DNA of 64,000 bases, taken from assembly GCF_041346945.1 (NCBI RefSeq), contig NZ_CP166850.1, forward strand, positions 2,418,001 through 2,482,000, read 5' to 3'. Shown piece by piece: positions 8,868 through 16,978 of this stretch. Within the stretch, counting starts at the first letter, position 1, and each line of letters begins with the position of its first letter. Below the pieces are notes generated by a model. It saw only the letters and a list, made by a program, of their open reading frames with translations, had not been told where the DNA came from and ran no database searches. Position numbers and translations under genes: made by a program. This DNA is from Amycolatopsis sp. cg9 (lineage in GTDB: Bacteria > Actinomycetota > Actinomycetes > Mycobacteriales > Pseudonocardiaceae).

Positions 8868-9536
8868 CTATACGGGGTGGGGGAGGTCGAAGAATCCGAT
8901 GAGGCCCGCCGCGAAGGCCAAATCACCCTTGACCTTGATTCTTCCCGTGACGAACAACACCGCCGGGGTGGCTTGGTGGGTGATGAGCCGGAAGAAGTCG
9001 GCGGGGGCGAGGGTGATCGTGACGCGGGGGCGTTCGCGCATCTCGCGGCTGACCGTGCACGAGCCGTGGGAAATCACCGTCTCGTAGCGGTCGTAGCCGC
9101 CTTCGCCGACACCTCCCGAGAGGCGCCAGTGGACTACCGCGTGCAGGTCGCGGGCCCGCTCGGGTCTGATGTGGGAGCCCATGCGCGCGAAGATCTCCGC
9201 CAGTACGCGCTCCCGCAAGGGGCGCTCCGCGACGACGCTTTCGAGCTGGGCTCGGGAGGCCGACGACACCAGCGAGGCGAAGCGCGCCGGGTCGACCTTG
9301 CTCAGGTCGAACGCCGGGGCTCGCTCGGCCAGGCGAAGCAGCGCGTTCAACAGCCGGCGGAAGTCGTCCTTGCCCAGATCCGCCGGGTTCAGGGCGTCCG
9401 CGAGGGCGTTGACGTCGAGGGCGTGCGCTTCGGGGCTCAGCGGGTCGAGGCGCTCCAGCGCGTCGAGCAGCGGCGCCCCGCGGAGGGCCGCGACGCGATC
9501 GGCGCTGGTCATCCCGGCGTTGTCGGCCATGGTCAC
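8868..9536 (-). CDS. SCP2 sterol-binding domain protein (first of a tandem pair)
   Basis: 222 residues from ATG 9536 (ATG 9530 is an equal choice). The N-terminal helical region (about 20-110) is followed by the SCP2-like domain: VVHWRLSGGVGEGGYDRYETVI, VTITLAPADFFRLITHQ and FVTGRIKVKGDLAFA, ending FFDLPHPV. It is a paralogue of the next gene on the same strand. Its promoter region holds an imperfect palindrome that shares the half-site CCAGTAGGT with the operator in front of fadA2, so it is probably controlled by the divergent TetR gene together with the fatty-acid block. Confidence 0.82.
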   Translation of the reverse strand: MTMADNAGMTSADRVAALRGAPLLDALERLDPLSPEAHALDVNALADALNPADLGKDDFRRLLNALLRLAERAPAFDLSKVDPARFASLVSSASRAQLESVVAERPLRERVLAEIFARMGSHIRPERARDLHAVVHWRLSGGVGEGGYDRYETVISHGSCTVSREMRERPRVTITLAPADFFRLITHQATPAVLFVTGRIKVKGDLAFAAGLIGFFDLPHPV

Positions 9537-9563
9537 TCCCTCTCCGGTTACCCAAGCGTAAGG

Positions 9564-9581
9564 CTACCCGCCAGTAGGTAG
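9564..9581. promoter_or_regulatory. Probable TetR operator between the SCP2 pair and the fatty-acid TetR gene
   Basis: Inverted arms CTACC (9564-9568) and GGTAG (9577-9581) flank CGCCAGTA. The right half CCAGTAGGT is identical to the half-site of the perfect palindrome at 12522-12543. It sits in the divergent promoter between 9536 and 9658, so one regulator could control both directions. Confidence 0.6.
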
Positions 9582-9657
9582 GCGGGCAAGCGTGCCGAAA
9601 TCACCCTCCCGTGGCCGCGACCGGTACCGTCTCCGGGCAGCAACGAGGAGGTCCAGC

Positions 9658-10314
9658 GTGTCAGAGGATGATCAGCGTCCGCCCGAACGGGCCAGGCGGC
9701 TGCCGCGTGCCGTGCGCGAGCGGCAGATCCTGGACGCGGCCGTCCAGGTCTTCTCGCGCCACGGCTACCACGCGGCGTCGATGGACGAGATCTCCGACGT
9801 CGCCGGTGTCTCGAAGCCGATGATCTACACCTACCTCGGCTCCAAAGAGGACCTCTTCGGCGCCTGCATCCGCCGCGAAGCGACGCGGCTGCTCGAGGCC
9901 ATCCAGGCCGGTGTCCAGCCCGACCTGCCGCCGGACATGCAGCTCTGGCACGGTCTTCGGTCCTTCTACCGCTTCGTCGCCGAGTACCGCGAGTCGTGGA
10001 CGGTCCTGCACCGCCAGGCCCTGACCGTCGGCGGGACCTTCGCCGCCGAGATCACCGACATGCGGGCGCGCGCGATCCAGCTGGTCGCCGCGCTCGTCGT
10101 GTCCGCCGGCACCCGCAAGGGCGTCGGCGAGCAGGCCGAGTTCTCCGGGGAAGGCCTGTCCGCGGCCCTGGTCGGAGCGGCCGAGTCGCTCGCCGACTGG
10201 GCCCTCGACCACCCCGACATCTCCGACGGCGTCTTGGCTTCTTGGCTGATGAACCTCGTCTGGCTGGGCTTCAACGACCTCATCGAGGGCGAGGTCTGGA
10301 AGCCCTCAGAGTGA
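9658..10314 (+). CDS. TetR family regulator of the fatty-acid block
   Basis: 218 residues from GTG 9658, chosen because AGGAGG lies 7 bases upstream; an ATG at 9592 would start inside the operator region. The HTH is at about residues 15-65 (MDEISDVAGVSKPMIYTYLGSKEDLFGACIRREA), a very typical TetR sequence. The C-terminal domain resembles lipid-metabolism TetR proteins in actinobacteria, such as the regulator next to htdX-fabG4-fadA2 in mycobacteria (recognition by context). Two related palindromes, at 9564 and 12522, mark its likely regulon: the SCP2 pair, itself, fabG4-MaoC and fadA2. Its 3' end overlaps the MaoC gene by 9 bases, tail to tail. Confidence 0.9.
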   Translation: MSEDDQRPPERARRLPRAVRERQILDAAVQVFSRHGYHAASMDEISDVAGVSKPMIYTYLGSKEDLFGACIRREATRLLEAIQAGVQPDLPPDMQLWHGLRSFYRFVAEYRESWTVLHRQALTVGGTFAAEITDMRARAIQLVAALVVSAGTRKGVGEQAEFSGEGLSAALVGAAESLADWALDHPDISDGVLASWLMNLVWLGFNDLIEGEVWKPSE

Positions 10315-11148
10315 GGTGATCGTGCCGTCCAGGTGCGGTTTCGTCTTGCTCCACAGCTCGAACGCCCAGCCGTCGCCGTCCGCCCACGACGTGAAGCCCG
10401 CCTTGGCCGGCAGGAGCACCGGCTGCTTGAAGCGGACGTCCACGGTGAACGCCGCCGGCAGCCGGCCCTCGAACGCCGCCAGTGCGTGGGCCTTCGTCCA
10501 CATGCCGTGGGCGATCGCCTTCGGGAAGCCGAACAGGCGGGCCGTCAGCGGGTGCAGGTGGATCGGGTTGCGGTCGCCCGAGACCTCCGCGTAGCGCCGG
10601 CCGATGTCGCCCGGGACGCGCCAGATCGCGTCCGGGGTCGGTGGCGCCAGCTGCTCCCGGCGGCCACCGGAACCGGACCCCGAACCGCGGCGCAGGTACG
10701 TGCTGACGTCGATCCAGACCAGGTCGTCCCCGGCCCAGGCTTCGCTGACGACGTCGAACTGGCGGCCGCGCTCGTGCGGGCGCAGGTTCTCCGCCCGGAC
10801 GCGCACCGTCAGCGGCTCACCCAGCCGCAGCGCGCGGTGCTGGGTGATCCGGTTCGCCACGTGCACCATGCCGAGCAGCGGGAACGGGAAGCCCGGCTCG
10901 GTCATCAGCGCCATCTGCAACGGGAACGCCAGCATGTGCGGGTACGTCGCCGGCAGCTCGTCGCTCAGCCGGAAGCCGCACACGGTGTTGTACGCGGCGA
11001 GGTGCGCCGGGTCGACGACGATGCCCGTGCGCACCAGCTCCGTGTCCGGCAGGTCGCCGCCGGACGGCTTGTGCAGGACGCCGCCGAGCAGCGCTTTCGG
11101 GTACAGCGTGGCCAGGCTCGGCGTGCTGTCGAGTTCGCGGATCGCCAC
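10306..11148 (-). CDS. htdX: MaoC-like (R)-3-hydroxyacyl-thioester dehydratase, HtdX type
   Basis: 280 residues from GTG 11148. It is a double-hotdog enzyme: a degenerate N-terminal hotdog half, then a C-terminal half with the hydratase-2 motif GDRNPIHLHPLTARLFGF (catalytic D192 and H197) followed by KAIAHGMW. It interconverts (R)-3-hydroxyacyl and trans-2-enoyl thioesters of CoA or ACP. The start is one base after the fabG4 stop, so the two are one operon. The order MaoC, FabG4, divergent FadA2 is that of mycobacterial Rv0241c-Rv0243. Together they supply reductase, dehydratase and thiolase steps of a fatty-acyl elongation or degradation cycle. Confidence 0.88.
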   Translation of the reverse strand: MAIRELDSTPSLATLYPKALLGGVLHKPSGGDLPDTELVRTGIVVDPAHLAAYNTVCGFRLSDELPATYPHMLAFPLQMALMTEPGFPFPLLGMVHVANRITQHRALRLGEPLTVRVRAENLRPHERGRQFDVVSEAWAGDDLVWIDVSTYLRRGSGSGSGGRREQLAPPTPDAIWRVPGDIGRRYAEVSGDRNPIHLHPLTARLFGFPKAIAHGMWTKAHALAAFEGRLPAAFTVDVRFKQPVLLPAKAGFTSWADGDGWAFELWSKTKPHLDGTITSL

Positions 11149-11149
11149 G

Positions 11150-12484
11150 TCAGGCCCCCAGCAGCGCCTGGCCGCAGACGCGGACCACGTTGCCGTTCAC
11201 CGCGGCCGACGCCGGGTTCGCGTACCAGGCGATCGTCTCGGCGACGTCGACCGGGAGCCCGCCCTGGCCGAGGCTGGACAGCCGGCGGCCGGCCTCGCGG
11301 ATGAACAGCGGGACCGCCGCCGTCATCTTGGTCTCGATGAAGCCGGGCGCGACGGCGTTGATCGTGCCGCCGTACGCCGCGAGCTGCGGCGCGCCGACGT
11401 TCACCATGCCGATCACGCCCGCCTTCGACGTCGCGTAGTTCGCCTGGCCGACGTTGCCGGCGATGCCCGCGATCGACGAGACGCCGATGACGCGGCCGTT
11501 CCCGTTCAGCACCTTGTCGGCGAGCAGCTTGTCGTTCACCGCCAGCTGCGAGGCCAGGTTCACCGCGATCACCGAGTCCCACGCGCTCTCGCTCATGTTG
11601 CCGAGCGTCTTGTCGCGCGTGATGCCCGCGTTGTGCACGACGATGTCGACGCCGCCGTGGCGCTCCTTCAAGTACTCCGCGAGCTTCGCGGGCGCGCTCG
11701 GCGAAGTGATGTCGAGCTGCAGCGCCGACCCGCCGACCTTGTTCGCGACCTTCGAGAGGTCGCCGCCCTGCGCGGGGATGTCGAGCGCGACGACGTGCGC
11801 GCCGTCGCGGGCCAGCACCTCGGCGATCGCCGCGCCGATGCCGCGGGACGCGCCGGTGACCAGGGCGACCTTGCCGTCGAGGGGCTTCTCCCAGTTCGCC
11901 GGCGCGGACGCCGTCTTGCCCTCGGCGCCGATCCGGATGACCTGCGCGTCGACGAACGCGGACTTCGCGGAGAGCAGGAAGCGCAGCGTCGACTCCGTGG
12001 CCTCTTCGGCGCCTTCGGCGACGTACACGAGCTGAGCGGTCGCGCCGCGCTTCAGCTCCTTGCCGACCGAGCGCACGAAGCCTTCCAGCGCGCGCTGCGC
12101 GATCCGCTCGCGGCCTTCGACCTGCTCCGGCGGCGTGCCGAGGACGACGACCCGGCCGGACGGCCCGACGCTGCGGATCACCGGGTGGAAGAAGTCGTAG
12201 ACCTCGCGCAGGCGGGCGGGCTCGGTGACGCCGGTGGCGTCGAAGACGAGCGCCGCGTGCCGGTCGCCCGCCGACGTGACGACCTCGATGCCCGCGTCGG
12301 CGAGCTGGTCGCGCAGCGTCTTCTCCAGCCGCCCACCGGGCGCGGCGCCGAGAAGTGCGGGACCCTCGAGGGCGGGTTGCCCGGGCTTGTACCGGCGCAG
12401 CGTGGCGGGGTTGGGCAGGCCGAGCTTCGGCACCACGAACTTCCCCAACGGGGTTTTCGTGAACTGCTGGTACCTGTCAGCCAT
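11150..12484 (-). CDS. fabG4: High-molecular-weight 3-oxoacyl-thioester reductase, FabG4 type
   Basis: 444 residues, far longer than ordinary FabG (about 250) because of an N-terminal flavodoxin-like domain of about 200 residues (MADRYQQFTKTPLGKFVVPK start typical of FabG4). The C-terminal SDR domain has the cofactor loop TGASRGIG and the catalytic triad S337, Y350, K354 (YATSK), with NAG for structure. It reduces 3-oxoacyl-CoA with NAD(P)H. ATG 12484 lies 92 bases from the divergent fadA2 start; a perfect palindrome between them should be the shared operator. Confidence 0.93.
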   Translation of the reverse strand: MADRYQQFTKTPLGKFVVPKLGLPNPATLRRYKPGQPALEGPALLGAAPGGRLEKTLRDQLADAGIEVVTSAGDRHAALVFDATGVTEPARLREVYDFFHPVIRSVGPSGRVVVLGTPPEQVEGRERIAQRALEGFVRSVGKELKRGATAQLVYVAEGAEEATESTLRFLLSAKSAFVDAQVIRIGAEGKTASAPANWEKPLDGKVALVTGASRGIGAAIAEVLARDGAHVVALDIPAQGGDLSKVANKVGGSALQLDITSPSAPAKLAEYLKERHGGVDIVVHNAGITRDKTLGNMSESAWDSVIAVNLASQLAVNDKLLADKVLNGNGRVIGVSSIAGIAGNVGQANYATSKAGVIGMVNVGAPQLAAYGGTINAVAPGFIETKMTAAVPLFIREAGRRLSSLGQGGLPVDVAETIAWYANPASAAVNGNVVRVCGQALLGA

Positions 12485-12521
12485 CGGTTGCCTCCCGTGC
12501 AGTCTGCGTCACGTCGCAGTC

Positions 12522-12543
12522 TAACCTACTCCCCAGTAGGTTA
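12522..12543. promoter_or_regulatory. Operator in the fabG4/fadA2 divergent promoter, perfect palindrome
   Basis: TAACCTACT (12522-12530) and AGTAGGTTA (12535-12543) are exact inverted repeats with a CCCC spacer. The right half contains CCAGTAGGT, also found in the palindrome at 9564-9581 next to the TetR gene. The site is 37 bases from the fabG4 start and 33 from the fadA2 start, so one bound dimer could shut both promoters. Confidence 0.75.
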
Positions 12544-12576
12544 CAGTGTGAGAGACACGACCAGAGAGGTGAGTTC

Positions 12577-13881
12577 ATGCCGCCGAAGCCGAAGCAACCA
12601 AAGCAGGCGCCTGCCGTGCGCAAGGTCGCGATCATCGGGGGCAACCGGATCCCCTTCGCGAGGTCGAACGGCCCGTACGCGAAGGCGTCGAACCAGGACA
12701 TGCTCACCGCCGCGATCGACGGTCTGGTCAGCCGCTTCTCCCTGCAGGGCGAGGCGATCGGCGAGGTCGCGGCCGGTGCGGTGCTCAAGCACTCGAAGGA
12801 CTTCAACCTGGCCCGCGAGAGCGTGCTCGGCAGCAAGCTTTCGCCCGCCACGCCCGCCGCCGACGTCCAGATGGCGTGCGGCACCGGCCTGCAGGCGATC
12901 GTCAACGTCGCCAACAAGATCGCGCTCGGCCAGATCGACTCGGCCATCGCGGGCGGCGTCGACACCACGAGCGACGCGCCGCTGGCCGTCAACGAGGACC
13001 TCCGGCAGATCCTCATCCAGCTCAACAGCGCGAAGACGCTCGGCGACCGCCTCAAGCTCGTCGCCAAGATCCGGCCCGGCCACATCGTCCCGGCGATCCC
13101 GCGCAACTCCGAACCGCGCACCGGCCTCTCGATGGGCGAGCACGCGGCCCTGACCGCGAAGATCTGGGAGATCACCCGCGAGGCGCAGGACGAACTGGCC
13201 GCGGCCAGCCACCAGCACCTCGCCGCGGCCTACGACCGCGGCTTCTTCGACGACCTCGTGACGCCGTTCCTGAAGCTCGCGCGCGACCAGAACCTGCGCC
13301 CGGACTCGACCGCGGAGAAGCTGGCCAAGCTCAAGCCGGCCTTCGGCGGCCCGGACGGCACCATGACGGCGGGCAACTCGACGCCGCTGACCGACGGCGC
13401 GTCGACGGTCCTGCTCGCCACCGACGAGTGGGCGAAGGCGCACAAGCTGCCGGTTCAGGCGTACCTGACGTTCTCGCAGACCGCGGCCGTCGACTACGTC
13501 CACGGCGAAGAGGGCTTGCTGATGGCGCCCGCGTACGCCGTGCCGCGGATGCTCGCTCGTGCCGGGCTTTCGCTGCAGGACTTCGACTTCTACGAGATCC
13601 ACGAGGCCTTCGCGTCGCAGGTGCTGGCCACGCTCAAGGCGTGGGAGGACCCGGCGTTCGCCAAGGAGAAGCTGGACCTGGACGCGCCGCTGGGCGCGAT
13701 CGACCGGGCGAAGCTGAACGTCAACGGCTCGTCGCTGGCGGCCGGGCACCCGTTCGCCGCGACCGGCGGCCGGATCGTCGCGACGCTGGCGAAGCTGCTG
13801 CACGAGAAGGGCTCGGGCCGCGGCCTGATCTCGATCTGCGCGGCCGGCGGCCAGGGCGTCACCGCGATCCTGGAGAAGTAG
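12577..13881 (+). CDS. fadA2: Acetyl-CoA acetyltransferase (thiolase), FadA2 type
   Basis: 434 residues, slightly longer than usual thiolases (about 390-430). It cleaves or forms 3-ketoacyl-CoA. The nucleophilic cysteine is C101 in QMACGTGLQAI, the active-site histidine H391 in LAAGHPFAATGGR and the acid/base cysteine C421 in SICAAGGQG, all intact. A short Pro/Lys-rich leader (PPKPKQPKQAP) precedes the domain. GAGAGG lies 7 bases before the ATG. It is transcribed away from fabG4 under a shared operator and ends in a very strong hairpin. The arrangement matches mycobacterial fabG4-fadA2. Confidence 0.93.
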   Translation: MPPKPKQPKQAPAVRKVAIIGGNRIPFARSNGPYAKASNQDMLTAAIDGLVSRFSLQGEAIGEVAAGAVLKHSKDFNLARESVLGSKLSPATPAADVQMACGTGLQAIVNVANKIALGQIDSAIAGGVDTTSDAPLAVNEDLRQILIQLNSAKTLGDRLKLVAKIRPGHIVPAIPRNSEPRTGLSMGEHAALTAKIWEITREAQDELAAASHQHLAAAYDRGFFDDLVTPFLKLARDQNLRPDSTAEKLAKLKPAFGGPDGTMTAGNSTPLTDGASTVLLATDEWAKAHKLPVQAYLTFSQTAAVDYVHGEEGLLMAPAYAVPRMLARAGLSLQDFDFYEIHEAFASQVLATLKAWEDPAFAKEKLDLDAPLGAIDRAKLNVNGSSLAAGHPFAATGGRIVATLAKLLHEKGSGRGLISICAAGGQGVTAILEK

Positions 13882-13940
13882 CTTTCATAGGGAAAGTGCC
13901 GCCCCCAGAGGTTCCGGGGGCGGCACTTTCCCTATGAAAG
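13882..13940. terminator. Bidirectional hairpin between fadA2 and DoxX, perfect 25-bp stem
   Basis: Arms 13882-13906 and 13916-13940 are perfect inverted repeats with a 9-base loop. It begins on the base after the fadA2 stop and ends two bases before the DoxX stop, so it can end both transcripts. Each arm itself holds a CTTTC/GAAAG inverted repeat, and the right arm extended to 13942 reads CACTTTC, CCTAT, GAAAGTG, a relative of the palindromic repeats at 38568, 39544, 39580, 53193 and 53224. Confidence 0.8.
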
Positions 13941-13942
13941 TG

Positions 13943-14488
13943 TCAGTTGGGGAGGGCCTTCTGGGCCCGCTTCGCGAGCTTGTTGGCGCGCTTCTCGGCC
14001 TTGCGGCTCAGCCGACCGGCCGCGGCGCCGACGTCCTTCGCGGCGTGACGCGCGCGCCAAGCCGCCGACGGCTTCCCGTGCGTGTCGCTGACCGCGAGCA
14101 GGAGGCCACCGGCCAGGCTCGCGTTCTTGAAGAACTGGATCTGCTGCTGCTGGCGCTCGCCCGGGTCCTTGATGGCCCAGAAGCTGTGCGTCGCCAGCGT
14201 TGTCGGCACGAGACTGCCGAGGAGCAGCCCGGCCGCGAGCCGCGGCGCTTTCCCGGACGCCAGCGCGAGACCGGCGCCGATCTTCACGGCGGCGTCGATC
14301 CGGACGAGCGTCACCGGGTCGCGCGGGACCTGCTCCGGCAGGACGTCGCCGAACTTGTCCAAGGCGTTGTTGAGGAACGGTTCCGCCGCCTTGGCGTGGC
14401 CCTCGGCCTGCCTCAGCGCATTGATCCCGCCCGTCACGAAGATCGTGGCGAGCAGGGGACGAGCCACTCGACGGAGTATCACGGTCAT
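13943..14488 (-). CDS. DoxX family membrane protein
   Basis: 181 residues. The DoxX core has four hydrophobic helices: LLATIFVTGGINALRQA at the N-terminus with the GG pattern, LVRIDAAVKIGAGLALASG, LAAGLLLGSLVPTTLATHSFW and ASLAGGLLLAVSDT. The H-FW-(5)-ER-Q-FFKN block (HSFWAIKDPGERQQQQIQFF) is typical of the actinobacterial branch. A basic Ala/Lys/Arg-rich tail from about 140 to the end (RKAEKRANKLAKRAQKA) is an addition. DoxX-like proteins are linked to respiratory or redox membrane complexes, but the function of this branch is unknown. It is a single-gene unit facing fadA2. Confidence 0.85.
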   Translation of the reverse strand: MTVILRRVARPLLATIFVTGGINALRQAEGHAKAAEPFLNNALDKFGDVLPEQVPRDPVTLVRIDAAVKIGAGLALASGKAPRLAAGLLLGSLVPTTLATHSFWAIKDPGERQQQQIQFFKNASLAGGLLLAVSDTHGKPSAAWRARHAAKDVGAAAGRLSRKAEKRANKLAKRAQKALPN

Positions 14489-14620
14489 TGCCTTCCTCGT
14501 ACGGGCCGCTGCCTGGTCGAACTTACCGCTTGGGTGCCCGCTCGGCCCGTGCTCGAACCCTCATCGGGCTTTCTGGCGAAGTATCGTCCTGACGCTATAA
14601 AGCTCTAGAGAATCCGATGG

Positions 14621-14649
14621 TTGACCTTGACGCTGCGTCAACTTCTATC
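14621..14649 (+). promoter_or_regulatory. MerR-type promoter with operator inside the spacer
   Basis: A TTGACC -35 (14621-14626) and a weaker TCTATC -10 (14644-14649) are 17 bases apart. Between them lies the 15-bp palindrome TTGACGCTGCGTCAA (14627-14641), exactly where MerR-family activators bind. It lies just upstream of ATG 14659, which supports that start and a very short leader. Confidence 0.6.
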
Positions 14650-14658
14650 GTCGAAGCC

Positions 14659-15393
14659 ATGGAGTGGTCGATCCAGGACATCGCCCGCTCGGCGGGGACC
14701 ACGAGCCGGACGCTGCGCCACTACGGCGCGGTGGGCCTGCTCGAGCCCAGCCGGATCGGCGGCAACGGCTACCGCTACTACGACGAGCAGGCGCTCGTCC
14801 GGCTGCAGCGGATCCTGTTGCTGCGCGAGCTCGGCCTCGGGCTGCCGGCCATCGCCGAGGTGCTCGACGGGCAACGGGACAGCGCGGCCGCGCTCGAAAC
14901 GCACCTGGAGCTGCTCGAACAGGAGCAGCGGCGGATCGGGCGGCAGATCGAGTCGGTCCGCACGACGCTCCGGAAACTGAAGGGAGGTGAACGACTGATG
15001 GCAGAAGAAGTCTTCGACGGCTTCGACCACACGAAGTACGAGAAGGAGGTCACCGAGCGCTGGGGCGCCGACGCGTACCGGCGCGGTGACCAGTGGTGGA
15101 GTTCGCTGTCCGCGGCGGACAAGCAGGCCCACCAGCAGGAGCAGCGGGACATCTGGGCCGCGTTCGGCGCGGCGCGGGAAGCCGGGCTGGCACCGGACGC
15201 CGACGAGGTGCAGGCGATCACGCGACGGCTGCACGCGTGGCTGCGACCGGCGGTTTCGTCGGTGTCCGCGGGCTACTTCGCGGGCCTGGGGCAGCTGTAC
15301 GTGGACGACCCGCGGTACGGGCTGGAAGGCGCGACGGCGGAGTTCGTCCGGGACGCGATGAAGATCTACGCGGAGCGGAACCTCGGCGAGTGA
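14659..15393 (+). CDS. MerR family regulator with TipAS ligand-binding domain
   Basis: 244 residues from ATG 14659; ATG 14617 is also in frame, but the promoter palindrome lies between them. The N-terminal MerR winged helix (IQDIARSAGTTSRTLRHY, then GYRYYDEQALVRLQRILLLR) and a dimerisation helix are followed by a TipAS domain (about 120-240) with FDHTKYEKEVTERWG and WWSSLSAADKQA. TipAS domains bind thiopeptide antibiotics and other amphipathic drugs and switch on efflux genes. No target gene is obvious nearby, so it probably controls itself and distant genes. A natural internal start like that of tipAS may exist at ATG 14998, preceded by GGGAGG, giving the ligand domain alone. Confidence 0.9.
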   Translation: MEWSIQDIARSAGTTSRTLRHYGAVGLLEPSRIGGNGYRYYDEQALVRLQRILLLRELGLGLPAIAEVLDGQRDSAAALETHLELLEQEQRRIGRQIESVRTTLRKLKGGERLMAEEVFDGFDHTKYEKEVTERWGADAYRRGDQWWSSLSAADKQAHQQEQRDIWAAFGAAREAGLAPDADEVQAITRRLHAWLRPAVSSVSAGYFAGLGQLYVDDPRYGLEGATAEFVRDAMKIYAERNLGE

Positions 15394-15502
15394 TGCCGCG
15401 TCGTAGTGCGCGCTGGGGGTAGGGACGAGCAGGGGCTGCAGACCCTGTTCGTCTCTATGTACGGCCATCCGGTCGAACATCGGCGACACGCGCTAGCCGT
15501 CT

Positions 15503-15531
15503 ATGACGGAATATCGGGCGCGCGCTAGATA
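15503..15531 (+). promoter_or_regulatory. Candidate promoter of the AAA ATPase gene
   Basis: ATGACG (15503-15508) and TAGATA (15526-15531) are 17 bases apart and end 18 bases before GTG 15550. Imperfect inverted repeats overlap it (CCGTC/GACGG around 15498-15510; TATCGGGCG against CGCCGATA). Assignment is by eye only. Confidence 0.35.
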
Positions 15532-15549
15532 CGCCGATAACTTGGCAGA

Positions 15550-16740
15550 GTGGACCCCATCCGCAACCCCTTCGCACCGGGCGCCGGTCAGCGGCCGCCT
15601 GAGCTGGCCGGGCGCGAGCGTGAGCTCAAGGCCTTCGAAGTGGTGCTGGAGCGGGTGGCGCGGGGGAGACCCGAACGCAGTCTCGTGCTCACCGGGCTGC
15701 GGGGCGTCGGCAAGACCGTGCTGCTCGGGGAGTTGCGCGCGATGGCCGTGCGGCACAAGTGGGGGGCCGGGAAGATCGAGGCGCGGCCGGACGCCGAACT
15801 GCGGCGACCGCTTTCCGCCGCCTTGCACCGGGCCATCCGGGACCTCGCCGTGCGGCACCGGGCGCCGGATCGGGTCGAAGAGGTGCTCGGCGTCTTGAAG
15901 GCATTTGCACTGCGGGCCAACAAGGCCGACGCGAAGCTGCGTGACCGCTGGCAGCCGGGCATCGACGTGCCCGCCGCGCAGGGGCGGGCCGACTCCGGGG
16001 ACATCGAGATCGACCTCGTCGAGCTGTTCACCGACGTCGCCGAGCTGGCCGCGGACGTCGGGACCGGCGTCGCGGTGTTCATCGACGAGATCCAGGACCT
16101 CCAGCCCGACGACGTCTCCGCGCTCTGCGCGGCCTGCCACGAGCTGTCGCAGTCCGGGGCGCCACTGGTCGTCGTCGGCGCCGGGCTGCCGCACGTGCCC
16201 GCCGTGCTCTCGGCGTCCAAGTCGTATTCCGAGCGGCTCTTCCGCTACGCGCGCATCGACCGGCTCGAGCGCGAGGACGCCGACTACGCCGTGATGGCGC
16301 CGATCGAGCGCGAGGACGCCGGCATCGAGCCGGAAGCGCTCGACGCGCTCTTCGACGCGTCCGGCGGCTACCCCTACTTCATCCAGGCCTACGGCAAGGC
16401 GGCCTGGGACGCGGCGCCGTCCGACCCGATCACGGTCAAGGACGTCCAGGTCGCGGCGCCCGAGGCGGAGTCGGAGCTGGCGGTCGGCTTCTTCGGTTCG
16501 CGCTACGAGCGCGCGACGCCCGCCGAGCGGGAGTACCTGCAGGCGATGGCCGAGCTGACCCAGGGGCGCGACGAGCCGGCCGGCACCGCCGACGTCGCCG
16601 TGTTCCTCGGGCGGAAGCCGTCGTCGCTGTCGCCCGCGCGCGACAGCCTGATGAAGAAGGGCCTCGTCTACTCCGCCGAGCGAGGCCAGATCGCCTTCAC
16701 CGTGCCGCACTTCGGCCACTACCTGCTCGGCCGCGACTGA
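15550..16740 (+). CDS. AAA ATPase / ATP-binding protein with orc1-like layout
   Basis: 396 residues from GTG 15550. Walker A GLRGVGKT is at 49-56 and Walker B VAVFIDEIQDL near 175-185, followed by a sensor-like stretch LVVVGAGLP. The N-terminus (NPFAPGAGQRPPELAGRE) and the C-terminal winged-helix part (PSSLSPARDSLMKKGLVY) match the standalone ATP-binding proteins common in actinobacteria, which resemble STAND/Orc1-type ATPases. Their function is unknown; some lie near phage-defence or mobile genes. Here it stands alone with its own promoter. No effector domain or partner gene is visible. Confidence 0.8.
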   Translation: MDPIRNPFAPGAGQRPPELAGRERELKAFEVVLERVARGRPERSLVLTGLRGVGKTVLLGELRAMAVRHKWGAGKIEARPDAELRRPLSAALHRAIRDLAVRHRAPDRVEEVLGVLKAFALRANKADAKLRDRWQPGIDVPAAQGRADSGDIEIDLVELFTDVAELAADVGTGVAVFIDEIQDLQPDDVSALCAACHELSQSGAPLVVVGAGLPHVPAVLSASKSYSERLFRYARIDRLEREDADYAVMAPIEREDAGIEPEALDALFDASGGYPYFIQAYGKAAWDAAPSDPITVKDVQVAAPEAESELAVGFFGSRYERATPAEREYLQAMAELTQGRDEPAGTADVAVFLGRKPSSLSPARDSLMKKGLVYSAERGQIAFTVPHFGHYLLGRD

Positions 16741-16978
16741 CCCGCTATCCGCGTTTCTCAAGCTTTCTAGGCCAGAGGCTAGAGAGCCTTAGAAGCATGT
16801 ATCGGGTTGCTCCCTCGTGACCGCCGCCACCCTCGATCTCTCCGGCCCATACCCACATCCGCCGACGATTCATCGGCGAGTGCGCCACATCACCGGATAT
16901 TCATTGGCTTCCTTGTGAAAAAAGGCGCATACTAGAGGCACAAGCCACCGAGACCCTCCGAAGGGGATGCAGAAACCG

